Below, piece by piece: positions 1 through 8,692 of a stretch of 64,000 nt of DNA. Origin of the DNA: Humitalea sp050632385. Its GTDB lineage: Bacteria; Pseudomonadota; Alphaproteobacteria; Acetobacterales; Acetobacteraceae. The translations under genes and the position numbers were made by a program. How positions within the stretch are numbered: position 1 is the first letter of the stretch; the number at the start of each line of letters is the position of its first letter. The notes beneath the pieces were generated by a model, which saw nothing but the letters and a program-made list of their open reading frames with translations, was not told where the DNA came from and made no database searches. The stretch is taken from assembly GCF_050632385.1 (NCBI RefSeq), contig NZ_CP192599.1:2976001-3040000 (forward strand), read 5' to 3'.

Positions 1-457
1 CGGCGATCGCCGTGGTCAGGTGTTCGCGGAAGAAGGACAGCCACAGCCCGAACAGATGATCGGTGCCGACCAGCATGATCTTCATCAGCCGGCCCGATTG
101 CGTATCGCCATGGAACGACAGCGGCAGCGACAGCACATGCTGGAAATACCGGTGCATGATCGCAAGCCGGTTGCGATGCGCCATCCGGTCGGCCAGCAGC
201 GACACCGACACATTCGCCAGGATGCCCGTCACCCCGACCAGCGCCCAGAGCGAGAGCAGCGACACCGCCTCCGTCCAGACCGCGTCGCGCGGCATGGTGT
301 CGGAGCGCGACAGCAGGTCCACCACCCGGCCGAACAACACCGGTTCCAGAAACGACAGGCCGGCGAGCGCGACCGCGGCGAAGGCCAGGAACCACGCAAC
401 CCGCCTGTCCGGGGCGAGCAAGGTCAAGACGCGCGAATAGACCCTGATGAACCGCAT
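1..457 (-). CDS. NdvA/ChvA-like ABC exporter, N-terminal part (runs off window)
   Basis: About 152 N-terminal residues are visible; the gene continues past the left edge. The reading starts at an ATG (455-457) preceded by GGAGG at ideal spacing. The protein begins with a short cytoplasmic stretch and hydrophobic helices. It has the pattern LEPVLFGRVVDLL, DRMAHRNR, LPLSFHG and LFGLWLSFFREHLTTA, which resembles the transmembrane domain of NdvA/ChvA cyclic beta-1,2-glucan exporters (ABC permease fused to ATPase). The ATP-binding half lies outside the window, so the family is inferred from the membrane half only. It is divergent from the TctC gene at 623. Confidence 0.7.
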   Translation of the reverse strand, partial: MRFIRVYSRVLTLLAPDRRVAWFLAFAAVALAGLSFLEPVLFGRVVDLLSRSDTMPRDAVWTEAVSLLSLWALVGVTGILANVSVSLLADRMAHRNRLAIMHRYFQHVLSLPLSFHGDTQSGRLMKIMLVGTDHLFGLWLSFFREHLTTAIA

Positions 458-622
458 GTCGCCTCCAGAAAACCCAGCCTTACCGACGCCCGCAGCCTCG
501 CGGATGGTTCAACGCCACCAGAAGGCCGCTTGCAAGACGCCATCTGTATGCGGCAACAACAGGGCAACGGAACGAGCCGGGCGACAGACCCTTTTGGCCG
601 GACCGATCGAGGGAAACGATTC

Positions 623-1633
623 ATGAGCATCACACGCCGTTCCACCTTGGGCGCCAGCCTTGCGCTCGCCGGGCTTTGCGCGCCGGCGCTGACCACGCCG
701 GCCCTGGCCCAGGGCAGTTTCCCGACCCGGCCGATCCGCCTGATCGTCCCCTTCCCGCCCGCCGGCACCACCGACATCGCGGCCCGTATCCTGGCCGAAC
801 GGTTGCAGGCGCGGCTTGGCCAGGCGGTGACGGTGGAAAACCGCCCCGGCGCCGGCGGCAACATCGGCAGCGATGTCGTCGCCAAGGCCGAACCGGATGG
901 CTACACCCTGCTGATGCAGACGGTGTCCTCCGGCGCCATCAACTACGGGCTCTACGGCGCGCGCATGCCCTACAGGCCCGAGGAACTGGCCGCCGTCGGC
1001 CTGATGCTGCGGGTGCCGAACGCGATCTTCGTGACCAACGCCCTGCCCGTCCGCACGCTGGGTGAGCTTGTGGCCTATGCCAAGGCGAACCCGGGCAAGC
1101 TGAACATCGGCTCCTCCGGCGCCGGCACCAGCCTGCACATGACCGGCGAATTGCTGAAGCTGGAGGCCGGGATCGACATGACCCACGTGCCCTTCCGCGG
1201 CGCCGGCCCGATGCTGGCGGAGAACATCGCCGGGCGGGTCGAGGTGGGGGTGGACAACCTGCCCTCGGTCATCGGCCATATCCGCGATGGGCGCCTGCGG
1301 GCGCTGGCGGTCACCACGGCCACCCGTTCGCCCGCCCTGCCCGATGTGCCGACGACGGCCGAGGCCGGCTTCCCCGGCGTGGAGGCCACCGCCTGGTTCG
1401 GCGTGCAGGCGCCGGCGCGCACGCCACCCGCCGTCATCGAACGCCTGGGCACGGCGATCGACCTGATCGTGAAGGAGCCCGAGGCGGCGGCCCGGATCGC
1501 CGACCTCGGCGGCATGCCGCCGGCGCTGACGCCGGATGGCGGGACCTCCCCCGCGACGTTTGAGGCGTTCACGCGGGCCGAGATCGCCAAGTGGGGTGCC
1601 ATCGTGCGGCGGTCTGGCGCGACCGCGGACTAA
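623..1633 (+). CDS. TctC/Bug-family periplasmic solute-binding protein (copy 1)
   Basis: A 336-residue exported binding protein of the Bug/TctC family, which captures small carboxylates or related solutes for tripartite tricarboxylate transporters. The start ATG follows GAGGGA. The leader has twin arginines (SITRRSTLG) and ends in ALAQG. Family landmarks are RPIRLIVPFPPAGTTDIAAR, VENRPGAGGNIGSDVVAKA, DGYTLL, HVPFRGAGPM and the late VPTTAEAGFPG. No TctA/TctB membrane genes are in the window. It is followed 74 bp later by a closely related paralogue in the same direction, so the pair is probably co-transcribed. Confidence 0.93.
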   Translation: MSITRRSTLGASLALAGLCAPALTTPALAQGSFPTRPIRLIVPFPPAGTTDIAARILAERLQARLGQAVTVENRPGAGGNIGSDVVAKAEPDGYTLLMQTVSSGAINYGLYGARMPYRPEELAAVGLMLRVPNAIFVTNALPVRTLGELVAYAKANPGKLNIGSSGAGTSLHMTGELLKLEAGIDMTHVPFRGAGPMLAENIAGRVEVGVDNLPSVIGHIRDGRLRALAVTTATRSPALPDVPTTAEAGFPGVEATAWFGVQAPARTPPAVIERLGTAIDLIVKEPEAAARIADLGGMPPALTPDGGTSPATFEAFTRAEIAKWGAIVRRSGATAD

Positions 1634-1707
1634 GGGTCAGGCCCTGGCCGTTGCCCCGCGTGGGGGCAGCGGCTAGGCAGCACGAAACGTTCCAAGGGAG
1701 ATCGCCA

Positions 1708-2691
1708 ATGCTGACCCTGCCGCGCCGTCAGGCCCTGATCGCCGCTGCCGCCGCATCCTTCGCCGGCCCCGCCGTCGCGCAAACCCCCTGGATGCCGTCC
1801 CGCCCGGTGCGGCTGATCGTGCCCTTCGTCGGTGGTGGCGCGACGGATGTGACCGCGCGGATCCTGGCCGAACGGATGGGCGTGCTGCTCGGCCAGCCGG
1901 TCGTGGTGGACAACCGGCCGGGTGCGGGCGGCAACCTCGGCGCCGATATCGTCGCCAAGGCCGATCCGGATGGGCATACGCTGCTGATGTGCACGATCGG
2001 CACGGCCAGCATCAACCGCTTCCTCTATGCGCGCATGCCCTTCGATCCGGATAAGGACCTGACCGCGGTCGCCAATGCCAATGCGGTCGCCAACGCGATC
2101 GTCGTGAACCCGCAGGCGATACCGGCGACGGACCTGCGGGCCTTCCTGGCGCTGGCCCGGGCGCGGCCCGGTGCCTTCAACTACGCCACCCCGGGCAATG
2201 GCACCTCCGGCCACATGTGTGGCGAATTGCTCAAGGTCCGCGCCGGCATCGATATCGGCCACGTGCCCTATCGCGGCACCGGGGCCATCATGGCCGACCT
2301 GCTGGCCGGGCGCGTCGAACTCGCGATCGACAACCTGCCCGCCTATCTGCCGCATATCCGCGAGGGCCGGTTGCGCATCCTGGCCGTCACCAGCCGCGAC
2401 CGCTGGTTCGCGGTGCCGGAGACGCCGACCGTCATCGAATCCGGCGTGCCCGATTTCGTCGCCGTCGCCTGGTTCGGCATCCAGGCCCCCGGCCGCACCC
2501 CGCGCCCGATCGTCGATCGCCTGGGCGCGCTGGTCGAGGAGATCTGCCGCGAACCCGCCACCGCGTCCAAGTTCCGCGAATTGGGGGCCGAGCCCATGCC
2601 GCTTGGCCCCGATGCCTTCACCCGCTGGATCGCCGCCGAGAATGCGAAGTGGCAGGAGGTCGTGCGCGTGTCCGGCGCGCGGCTGGACTGA
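1708..2691 (+). CDS. TctC/Bug-family periplasmic solute-binding protein (copy 2)
   Basis: A 327-residue exported binding protein paralogous to the preceding gene. ATG 1708 is preceded by AAGGGAG. The leader is MLTLPRRQALIAAAAA and cleavage is likely after AVAQ. Shared landmarks are RPVRLIVPFVGGGATDVTAR, VDNRPGAGGNLGADIVAKA, HVPYRGTG and VPETPTVIESGVPD. Similar motif spacing and tandem placement suggest local duplication. The ligand cannot be read from sequence. The IS element lies 16 bp after its stop, so read-through into it is possible. Confidence 0.92.
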   Translation: MLTLPRRQALIAAAAASFAGPAVAQTPWMPSRPVRLIVPFVGGGATDVTARILAERMGVLLGQPVVVDNRPGAGGNLGADIVAKADPDGHTLLMCTIGTASINRFLYARMPFDPDKDLTAVANANAVANAIVVNPQAIPATDLRAFLALARARPGAFNYATPGNGTSGHMCGELLKVRAGIDIGHVPYRGTGAIMADLLAGRVELAIDNLPAYLPHIREGRLRILAVTSRDRWFAVPETPTVIESGVPDFVAVAWFGIQAPGRTPRPIVDRLGALVEEICREPATASKFRELGAEPMPLGPDAFTRWIAAENAKWQEVVRVSGARLD

Positions 2692-2707
2692 GCCGCGCGG
2701 CCAGCTA

Positions 2708-3528
2708 AGGTCTGTGGGGATTTAGGATTCCCTTGCGGCGTCGGATGTGATTCACGCTGTGGATGGACCGCTATGTGCTGACGGACGCCCAATGGGCGAA
2801 GATGGAACCGCATTGTCTTGGGAAGCCGACCGATCCGGGACGGAGCGGGAGCGACAATCGGCTTTTCGTGGAGGCGGTGCTGTGGATCGCGCGGACGGGC
2901 AGCCCGTGGCGTGATCTGCCGGCGATGTTCGGCAATTGGAGCACGGCGTTCCGGCGCTACAGCGACTGGCGCAAGGCGGACGTGTTCGTGAGACTTTTCG
3001 AAGCCTGTTCGGATGAGCCGGATATGGAATACGCGATGATCGATGCCACGATCGTCAAGGTCCACCGCCACGGGCAGGGCGCAAAAGGGGGACTCAAAGC
3101 CAGGCCATAGGCCGCTCCAAGGGCGGTATGACGACCAAAATTCTCGCGCTGACCGATGCGCTCGGCAATCTGGTGCGCTTTGAACTGCTGCCAGGGCATC
3201 GGTTCGATACTGCCGGCGTTGAGCCGCTGCTCGATGGCGTCGATTTCGGCGGTCTCATCGCCGACAAGGCCTTCGACAGCAACACCATCATCGCCGACCT
3301 CAACGCCCGCGGCGCCAGCATCGTCATCTCGCAGCATTCCCGACGCACCAAACCGCTGCCGCTTGATCGCGCTCTCTACAAATGGCGGCACCTCATCGAG
3401 AACTTCTTCTGCAAGCTCAAGGAGTTCAAACGCATCGCCATGCGCGCCGACAAAACAGACCATAGCTTCTCAGCCATGATCTATCTCGCCGCAGCCGTCA
3501 TCAACTCCAGATGAATCCCCACAGACCT
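2708..3528 (+). mobile_element. IS5-family (IS427-like) insertion sequence, 821 bp
   Basis: A complete element bounded by perfect 15-bp inverted repeats AGGTCTGTGGGGATT (2708-2722) and its complement (3514-3528). It is flanked by a duplicated TA (2706-2707 and 3529-3530) inside an original CTAG target, the target used by the IS427 group of IS5. It encodes one DDE transposase in two overlapping frames. The boundaries are read directly; the subgroup is inferred from target and transposase. Confidence 0.9.
2763..3514 (+). CDS. IS5/IS427-type DDE transposase, two frames joined by a -1 shift
   Basis: The first frame runs 2763-3110 (115 residues, with LTDAQWAKMEPHCLG and SPWRDLPAMFGNW) and the second continues to 3514. 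In the -1 frame the reading from about 3089 is GTQSQAIGRSKGGMTTKI, which fits the family consensus after GAK. The two parts are therefore one protein of about 250 residues joined in the A4G5 run at 3083-3091. The catalytic triad is visible: D in IDATIVK, D in ADKAFDS, E in HLIENFF. The stop overlaps the right inverted repeat. Whether the shift is programmed or an inactivating indel cannot be settled here. Confidence 0.88.
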
Positions 3529-3570
3529 TAGAGCGCGATGCGTTCGCATTCGCTCACGCATCCCGCTCTA
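3529..3570. repeat. Imperfect palindrome (REP-like intergenic element) next to the IS
   Basis: Arms TAGAGCGCGATGCGT (3529-3543) and ACGCATCCCGCTCTA (3556-3570) pair with a single mismatch around a 12-base loop. With the base before the IS (C2705) and G3571, the pre-insertion palindrome would have ended in CTAG on both sides. It resembles dispersed extragenic palindromes, but only one copy is present here, so dispersal is unproven. Confidence 0.6.
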
Positions 3571-3585
3571 GCTTGTTGTTGTGTC

Positions 3586-3630
3586 GCGTGATTCAGCCCT
3601 GCGGCGCATTCGCGCCTACGGCCATCACGC
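3586..3630. terminator. Stem-loop just downstream of the M81 peptidase stop codon
   Basis: Arms GCGTGAT (3586-3592) and ATCACGC (3624-3630), with internal GCGGCGC/GCGCC pairing. It ends 2 bp from the stop codon of the minus-strand gene at 3632. There is no clear U tract, so it may instead be a second extragenic palindrome with terminator or RNA-stabilising effect. Confidence 0.45.
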
Positions 3631-3631
3631 T

Positions 3632-5086
3632 CTAAACCCGCCAGGCCTCGGGCACATGCCGGAACGGCAGTGCCGCGAGGTCGAGCGAGGCCGGGCCGGG
3701 AAAATCCGCCTCCACGATCGCCGAGCACAGCGGCGCGAAGGCGGCGCGGAAGTGGTTCTTGCCCTTGTCGGCCAACAGCCGCACCGCGGCCAGGTCGATG
3801 CCGTGCAGCGCGAAGAAGCCCGGATCGACCGCGGCTTCCTTGGCGCTGGTCACGATCACCCGCAGTTTGCCCGCGCGCAGCACCGCCGTGTCCCCGACGT
3901 TCACCAGCGTGCCGCGCTCCATCGGTCCCTGGTTGATGAAACGCCCATCGGTCAACCGCTCCACCACGCCACGGAACGGGACCGGGGGGCCGAAGGCCGC
4001 GGTGACCTGGCCGGCGAGGGCGCGATCGAAAACCCCGCCCTGCCCCACGGCCGCGGCTTCGGCCACGGCATCGGGGTCGTGGAGGAAGGCGAACACCGTC
4101 TCGACCGGCGGGCCGGCCTCCATCAGCAACGCCAGCAGCCCCGGCGTGTCGGCGATGCCGCCCGACAGCGGGTTGTCGGCGGGGTCGAGCAGCGCGACCA
4201 GGCCGCCCGGGGCCGCGAGTGCCATCGCCAGCCCTTCCGTCGGGCCGGGCAGCGTGACGGCGAAATCCGGGATGCGCGCGGTCAGGGCCGTGGCCAGGCG
4301 GGATGCCGCGGCTTCGGCGGCCGTGGCGTCTTCCGCCCAGACCATCGCGGTCGGCCCGGCATGCGGGCTGTCGCCCCAGGCGAAGCCACCGAACAGGCTG
4401 GCATCCAGCACCGGGCCGGTCTGCAAGGCAGCGGCCTCGGCCCAGGTATCGGCCATGGGGCCGCCGGCGTCGCGCATGTGGAAGGAATGCAGCACGCGCG
4501 GCACCTTGGCGATGGCGCTATGCAGGCGGGGCGCGCCGGATAGCGCGCGCGCCAGCAAGGCCAGCGCCCGCGTCGCGGTCGCCGCCATGTCCACATGCGG
4601 ATAGGTGCGATAGGCCGAGGCACCGTCCAGCAGGGTCGCCGTCTCTGGCGCGATGTTCGCGTGCATGTCGAAGGAAGCGACGACCGGCACCGCCGGGCCG
4701 ACCGCCGCCCGCACCGCCCGCAGGATGGTCAGGTCGGCGGCGGGGTCGTCGGTGGTGACGCAGGCGCCGTGCAGCGACAGGTAGACCCCATCCGGTCTTG
4801 CCGCGCGCAGTCCGGCCGTGACCTCGGCCAGCCATTCGTCGAAGAGGGCGGCTTCCATCGGCCCGCCCGGCTGGGCCGCGCCGCAGCGCAGGACCGTGGC
4901 GGTCCAGTCGGGGTGGGCGCCGAGCCAGGCATGGGCCGCGCCCAATTCGGTCGCGGTCCCGGCCTGGGCGGCCAGCGCGCCCGGCCCCGTTGCCCATTCG
5001 CGCCCGGTGAAGGCGGCGCGCAGGGTTGGCGTTGGGCTGAAGGAATTCCCTTCGAACCAGAGACGGGCAATCGCGATATGAGGCAT
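3632..5086 (-). CDS. M81-family metallopeptidase (MlrC/microcystinase C-like)
   Basis: A 484-residue cytoplasmic protein with the M81/MlrC fold: IARLWFEGNSFSP at residues 7-19, LSLHGACVT near 103-111, SFDMHAN near 138-144 (putative zinc ligands) and HVDMAATA. MlrC hydrolyses small linear peptides in microcystin degradation. Homologues are common beside peptide or carboxylate transporters, so a general small-peptide or amide hydrolase role is more likely here. It has no signal peptide. It is divergent from a TAXI binding protein across 68 bp, and joint regulation is possible. Confidence 0.88.
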   Translation of the reverse strand: MPHIAIARLWFEGNSFSPTPTLRAAFTGREWATGPGALAAQAGTATELGAAHAWLGAHPDWTATVLRCGAAQPGGPMEAALFDEWLAEVTAGLRAARPDGVYLSLHGACVTTDDPAADLTILRAVRAAVGPAVPVVASFDMHANIAPETATLLDGASAYRTYPHVDMAATATRALALLARALSGAPRLHSAIAKVPRVLHSFHMRDAGGPMADTWAEAAALQTGPVLDASLFGGFAWGDSPHAGPTAMVWAEDATAAEAAASRLATALTARIPDFAVTLPGPTEGLAMALAAPGGLVALLDPADNPLSGGIADTPGLLALLMEAGPPVETVFAFLHDPDAVAEAAAVGQGGVFDRALAGQVTAAFGPPVPFRGVVERLTDGRFINQGPMERGTLVNVGDTAVLRAGKLRVIVTSAKEAAVDPGFFALHGIDLAAVRLLADKGKNHFRAAFAPLCSAIVEADFPGPASLDLAALPFRHVPEAWRV

Positions 5087-5154
5087 GGCGCGACCCTACC
5101 GGATCACCGTGGCGGCGCGTAGCCTCGGGCGTATCCAGTTGCCAGGAGTCCATC

Positions 5155-6096
5155 ATGCACCGACGCCATGTGATCGCATCGAGCCTGGCCGTCGCGGCGG
5201 CGGCCGGGGGCGCGCAGGCGCAGGCGGCGCCGCTGCTGTTGCAGACGGCCGGGCCGGGCAGCGCCTTCCTGCCCTATGGCACGGGCGTCGCGGAGTTCCT
5301 GACCGCCGCCGGCATCCCGGTGGAGGTGCGGGAGAGCACTGGCAGCCTGCAGAATTTGTCCCGGGTCGAGGATGACCCGAACAGCATGGGCACCGCGTTC
5401 CTGGGCAGTGTCGCCGATGCGCTGGCGGGGACGCCGGCGGCGGGTGGGCGGCGGCATGTGCGGGTGGTGGCGCTGTTTCCCATGTACGAGACGTCCTTCA
5501 TGGTCGCGGCGCTGCGGGCGTCGGGGCTGACCAGTTTCGCGCAACTGGCCGGCAAGCGGGTGGGCGTCGGCCCGGCGCGGGGTCCCGCCGAGATTTTCTT
5601 CCGCGCGGCCGCCGAGGCCGCGGGCGTGGTGCCGGCCGAGATCGTCGGCGGCGATCCGGCGGCGCTGGCGGCCGATGTGATCGCGGGGCGGCTGGATGCG
5701 CTGTGGCAGGGCGCGATCGTGCCCATCCCATCGCTGGTCGCGGTGACCACCGGGGCGGATGCGGTGGTCTTTGGGCTGTTGCCGGAGACCGTCGCGGCGG
5801 TGACCGGGCGCTTGCCGTACCTGTCGCCCAGCACCGTGCCGGCTGGGACCTATCGCGGCCAGGACGCGCCCATCGCGACCTTCGCCGCCTGGAACTTTGT
5901 CGTCGCCAACCGGGACCTGCCCGATGCGACAGCCGCCGCGATCACGCGCGCCGTGCTGGGGGCGAGTGATCCCGCAGGGCAGATGCATGCGATGGCGGCG
6001 GCGACGCGGGCGGAGAATGCGGTGAACAACCGCATCCTGCCATTCCACCCGGGGGCTGCGCTTGTCTATGCCGAACGGGGCGTCGCCTTGCCATGA
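5155..6096 (+). CDS. TAXI-family TRAP transporter solute-binding protein
   Basis: A 313-residue exported protein with leader MHRRHVIASSLAVAAAAGGA, cleaved near AQAQA. The fold fits TAXI (TRAP-associated extracytoplasmic immunogenic) binding proteins: GPGSAFLPYGTGVAEFL early, an ESTGSLQNL segment, then LAGKRVGVGPARGPAE and GDPAALAADVIAGRLDALW. TAXI proteins work with fused DctQM permeases, and none is nearby, so it may serve a permease encoded elsewhere. Divergent pairing with the M81 peptidase suggests a shared substrate pathway. Confidence 0.75.
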   Translation: MHRRHVIASSLAVAAAAGGAQAQAAPLLLQTAGPGSAFLPYGTGVAEFLTAAGIPVEVRESTGSLQNLSRVEDDPNSMGTAFLGSVADALAGTPAAGGRRHVRVVALFPMYETSFMVAALRASGLTSFAQLAGKRVGVGPARGPAEIFFRAAAEAAGVVPAEIVGGDPAALAADVIAGRLDALWQGAIVPIPSLVAVTTGADAVVFGLLPETVAAVTGRLPYLSPSTVPAGTYRGQDAPIATFAAWNFVVANRDLPDATAAAITRAVLGASDPAGQMHAMAAATRAENAVNNRILPFHPGAALVYAERGVALP

Positions 6097-6973
6097 AAGC
6101 GGCCTTTGAGCTGAGGAAACACGCTTTCGGACAAATAGGTGGTGGGGGCGCGAATGCCACTGGAACGACCATCGCCGGCGCCGGAACGGGCGGCGTCGCC
6201 GTGGCGCTCGCGCCGATGCGCGACGCGGTGGACGGGTCGTAGCCACCCCAGGCCGGTCGAGCGTGAGGTTGTCGCGCGTGACCCCGCATGGATCACGAGC
6301 GGGCCAGCCGTCAGCGACGATCTTCCGGCAGGTTGAACCAGTACTTCATCCCAAGCATCGGTTCGTCATTGGTCGCGCGCCAGTCGTGTTCGATGCGGCC
6401 CAGGATATGGGCCGGACGCTGATCGGGCCCGCCGGTAGGGCCGGCCGCAGCGACGATGGCCGGTCGCTGCCGCGGTTCCCGAACCCTGGTCCTCCTTCAA
6501 ATATCGTCTTTTCGCTCTTCGGGTCGTCGAGCGGCCCCGGCCGGCGAGCCATGACGGAAATGACGAGGACCGCCTCACCATCCCCGCCGCCAGGATTGAG
6601 CCGCTGGTAGGCGTCAACCTGCTCGGCCTTGCCGTCCTTGAAGCGTTTGGCCCCGCACCCCACACGACATCCCCTTTGGACGTCGCCGCTGGTCGCGGCG
6701 CCCCCGACTGGTCGCGTACGGGCACCGCCAGCGCCACGGGTTTAAGGGCAGATACGGCAGCGCCCTACAAGGGATATGTTCCTACATCAGCGTCGCCGCA
6801 GCGTCAAGAACATTCCAGGAACTCTGGCGCCATGCCGCCTCCCCTGACCGAACACCCCTGTCGATCTTCAGCAGCGGTTGCAGACCCCAGCATGCGGACA
6901 TCCCGACGCCCCCGAAACGCGCCTGGGCGAAAACCCCCATGGTGCGCAGCCTTGGGATCGGTGATGGAGGACC
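6097..6973. other. 877-bp stretch without an intact gene
   Basis: No open frame here starts with a plausible ribosome site and runs to a stop at useful length. The minus strand of 6311-6663 has coding-like codon positions in two successive frames (separate entry). 6097-6310 and 6664-6973 show nothing recognisable. The region is flanked by intact genes and looks like the remains of a lost gene. Confidence 0.5.
6311..6663 (-). pseudogene. Possible frameshifted remnant of an unknown gene
   Basis: On the minus strand, 6663 to about 6500 reads a coding-like segment with strong G/C third positions (AKRFKDGKAEQVDAYQRL). It ends near an AAGGAGGA. Another frame then stays open from 6494 to 6311 and ends GMKYWFNLPEDRR before a TGA. 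Neither part has a complete start-to-stop gene and I do not recognise the family. Two adjacent frames with plausible protein content are best explained by a frameshifted or decaying gene, but could be chance in GC-rich DNA. Confidence 0.3.
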
Positions 6974-7801
6974 ATGACAAACCTGTTCTACACGCGGTCG
7001 GGTGTCCGGCTGCGACAGCATTCGGCCCGTGCCGGAACCCTGAACTGGCTGCTGCTGCCCGGCGGGCCAGGCATCGGGTCCGAGAGTCTGGAAGACCTCG
7101 CTGCGACGCTCGGCGTGCCCGGCACGGTCTGGCTCGTGGACCTGCCGGGGGATGGGTCCAATCGCACGCCGCCCGGCGCATCGCCGGACCCATTTTCATC
7201 CTGGCCGAATGTCCTGCTGGAAGCGGCGCAGGCTCTGCCGAATGCGGTCTATGTCGGCCATTCCACCGGCGGCATGTACCTGCTCTCGACGCCTGAGTTG
7301 GAGCAGCACGTCCTTGGGATCGCGCTTCTGGACACGGCGCCCGACGCGAGTTGGCACCCGCGCTTCGTCGAGATGACGTCGCGGAACCCCCTGCCAGCCG
7401 TCGATACTGCCACGACGATCTACAATGCCGACAAGTGCGATGCGAATATCGCGGCCATCGCGGTGGCCTCCGCGGAATGGAATTTTACGCCGGAGGCCGT
7501 CGCGGCCGGTCGCGCGCTTCTGGCCCGAATGCCCTACAACAGTGCTGCCGTGGACTGGTCGGACGCGCATTTCGATCACGTCTATCGGGCGGCTTGGTGG
7601 CCCCGCACCGTCCCGGTTTTGATCCTTGCCGGGGCGGAGGATCGCATCGTCTGGCAGGGCGGCTGGGATGACGATCGCTTCCACACCACCAACGCCATTT
7701 TCCGCACGATCCCGCGCGCGGGCCATTTTCCTTGGATCGAGAACCCGACGGCGGTGGCGGCCGCCTTCGCGGACTTGGCGGAGAAGATCGTCACGCGTTG
7801 A
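6974..7801 (+). CDS. Alpha/beta-hydrolase fold protein
   Basis: A 275-residue cytoplasmic protein with a complete alpha/beta-hydrolase signature: oxyanion-hole loop LLPGGPGIG near residue 27, nucleophile elbow GHSTGG with Ser97, acid in LAGAEDRI, and His in RAGHFPW. The ATG follows GGAGG with short spacing. The arrangement resembles proline-iminopeptidase or esterase-like hydrolases; the substrate is unknown. It is convergent with the YpfJ peptidase gene, with 21 bp between the stops. Confidence 0.85.
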   Translation: MTNLFYTRSGVRLRQHSARAGTLNWLLLPGGPGIGSESLEDLAATLGVPGTVWLVDLPGDGSNRTPPGASPDPFSSWPNVLLEAAQALPNAVYVGHSTGGMYLLSTPELEQHVLGIALLDTAPDASWHPRFVEMTSRNPLPAVDTATTIYNADKCDANIAAIAVASAEWNFTPEAVAAGRALLARMPYNSAAVDWSDAHFDHVYRAAWWPRTVPVLILAGAEDRIVWQGGWDDDRFHTTNAIFRTIPRAGHFPWIENPTAVAAAFADLAEKIVTR

Positions 7802-7822
7802 ACGGCTGGAGGACGCCGGCGG

Positions 7823-8659
7823 CTATCGGCCAAACGTATCGCAGGCCTCGGGCCGCCCTGCGGCCAGGCCCCGCCTGAACCACCCAACGCGCTGCTCGCT
7901 GCTGCCATGGGTAAAGGTCTCGGGGCTGACGCGGCCCTGGCTGCGCCGTTGGATCCGGTCGTCGCCGACAGCGGCCGCCGCGTTCAGCCCTTCCTCGATA
8001 TCGCCTTCCTCAAGGATTTGTCGCGCCGCCTGGGCGCGGTTGGCCCAGACGCCGGCGTAGCAATCGGCCTGCAATTCCACCCGCACCTGGGTCGCATTGT
8101 CGCGGGCGGACTGGGTCCGCCGCAGCGTGCCCAGGAGATTCTGGACGTGATGCCCGACCTCATGCGCGACGATATAGGCGGCGGCGAAATCGCCATTGGC
8201 GCCGAGGCGGCGTTGCAGGTCGGCCATGAAGTCCAGGTCGATGTAAACCCGCGCGTCATTGGGGCAGTAGAAGGGTCCCATCTGCGCCTGCGCATAGCCG
8301 CAGCCGGATTGCGTGGCGCCGCTGAACAGCACCAGGGTCGGCGGGTCATAGACGCGGCGCGCGCGGGCGAATTCGGCGGTCCAGACGGATTCCGTCTCGG
8401 CCAGGACCCGCGACACGAATTGCCGGCCGAGGTCGTGTTCCTGGGGCTGGCCCTTGCCGACGCGGGCTTGCTGGCGCTGCGGCTGGGCGGGCGCCTGGGC
8501 GTCGCCTTGCAGGATGGTGGTCGGGTCGATGCCGAGAAGAAGGGACACGACCACCAGGATCACCCCGCCGATGCCGCCGATGGCGATGCGGCCACCGCCG
8601 CCACCACCGCCGCCGCGCCGATCCTCGACATTCGAACTTTCCGGACCATCCAGCCGCAT
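7823..8659 (-). CDS. ypfJ: YpfJ-family (KPN_02809) neutral zinc metallopeptidase
   Basis: A 278-residue protein with a short N-terminal region holding an eight-glycine run, one transmembrane helix (about residues 24-43, IAIGGIGGVILVVVSLLLGI) and an external domain. The zinc motif HEVGHH is at about residues 165-170, and downstream ELQADCYAGVWA supplies the third ligand region. Length and layout match the family (typically 270-300). The physiological substrate is unknown. It is transcribed away from the racemase gene group. Confidence 0.92.
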   Translation of the reverse strand: MRLDGPESSNVEDRRGGGGGGGGRIAIGGIGGVILVVVSLLLGIDPTTILQGDAQAPAQPQRQQARVGKGQPQEHDLGRQFVSRVLAETESVWTAEFARARRVYDPPTLVLFSGATQSGCGYAQAQMGPFYCPNDARVYIDLDFMADLQRRLGANGDFAAAYIVAHEVGHHVQNLLGTLRRTQSARDNATQVRVELQADCYAGVWANRAQAARQILEEGDIEEGLNAAAAVGDDRIQRRSQGRVSPETFTHGSSEQRVGWFRRGLAAGRPEACDTFGR

Positions 8660-8692
8660 GACACATCTCCGCCCTGTGGCAGATTAACGCAG

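Noticed and set aside
3099..3104. Single-base deletion as the cause of the transposase frameshift
   Set aside because: Slipping -1 earlier, in the A4G5 run, gives GTQSQAIGRSKGG, which matches the family better than restoring a C here.
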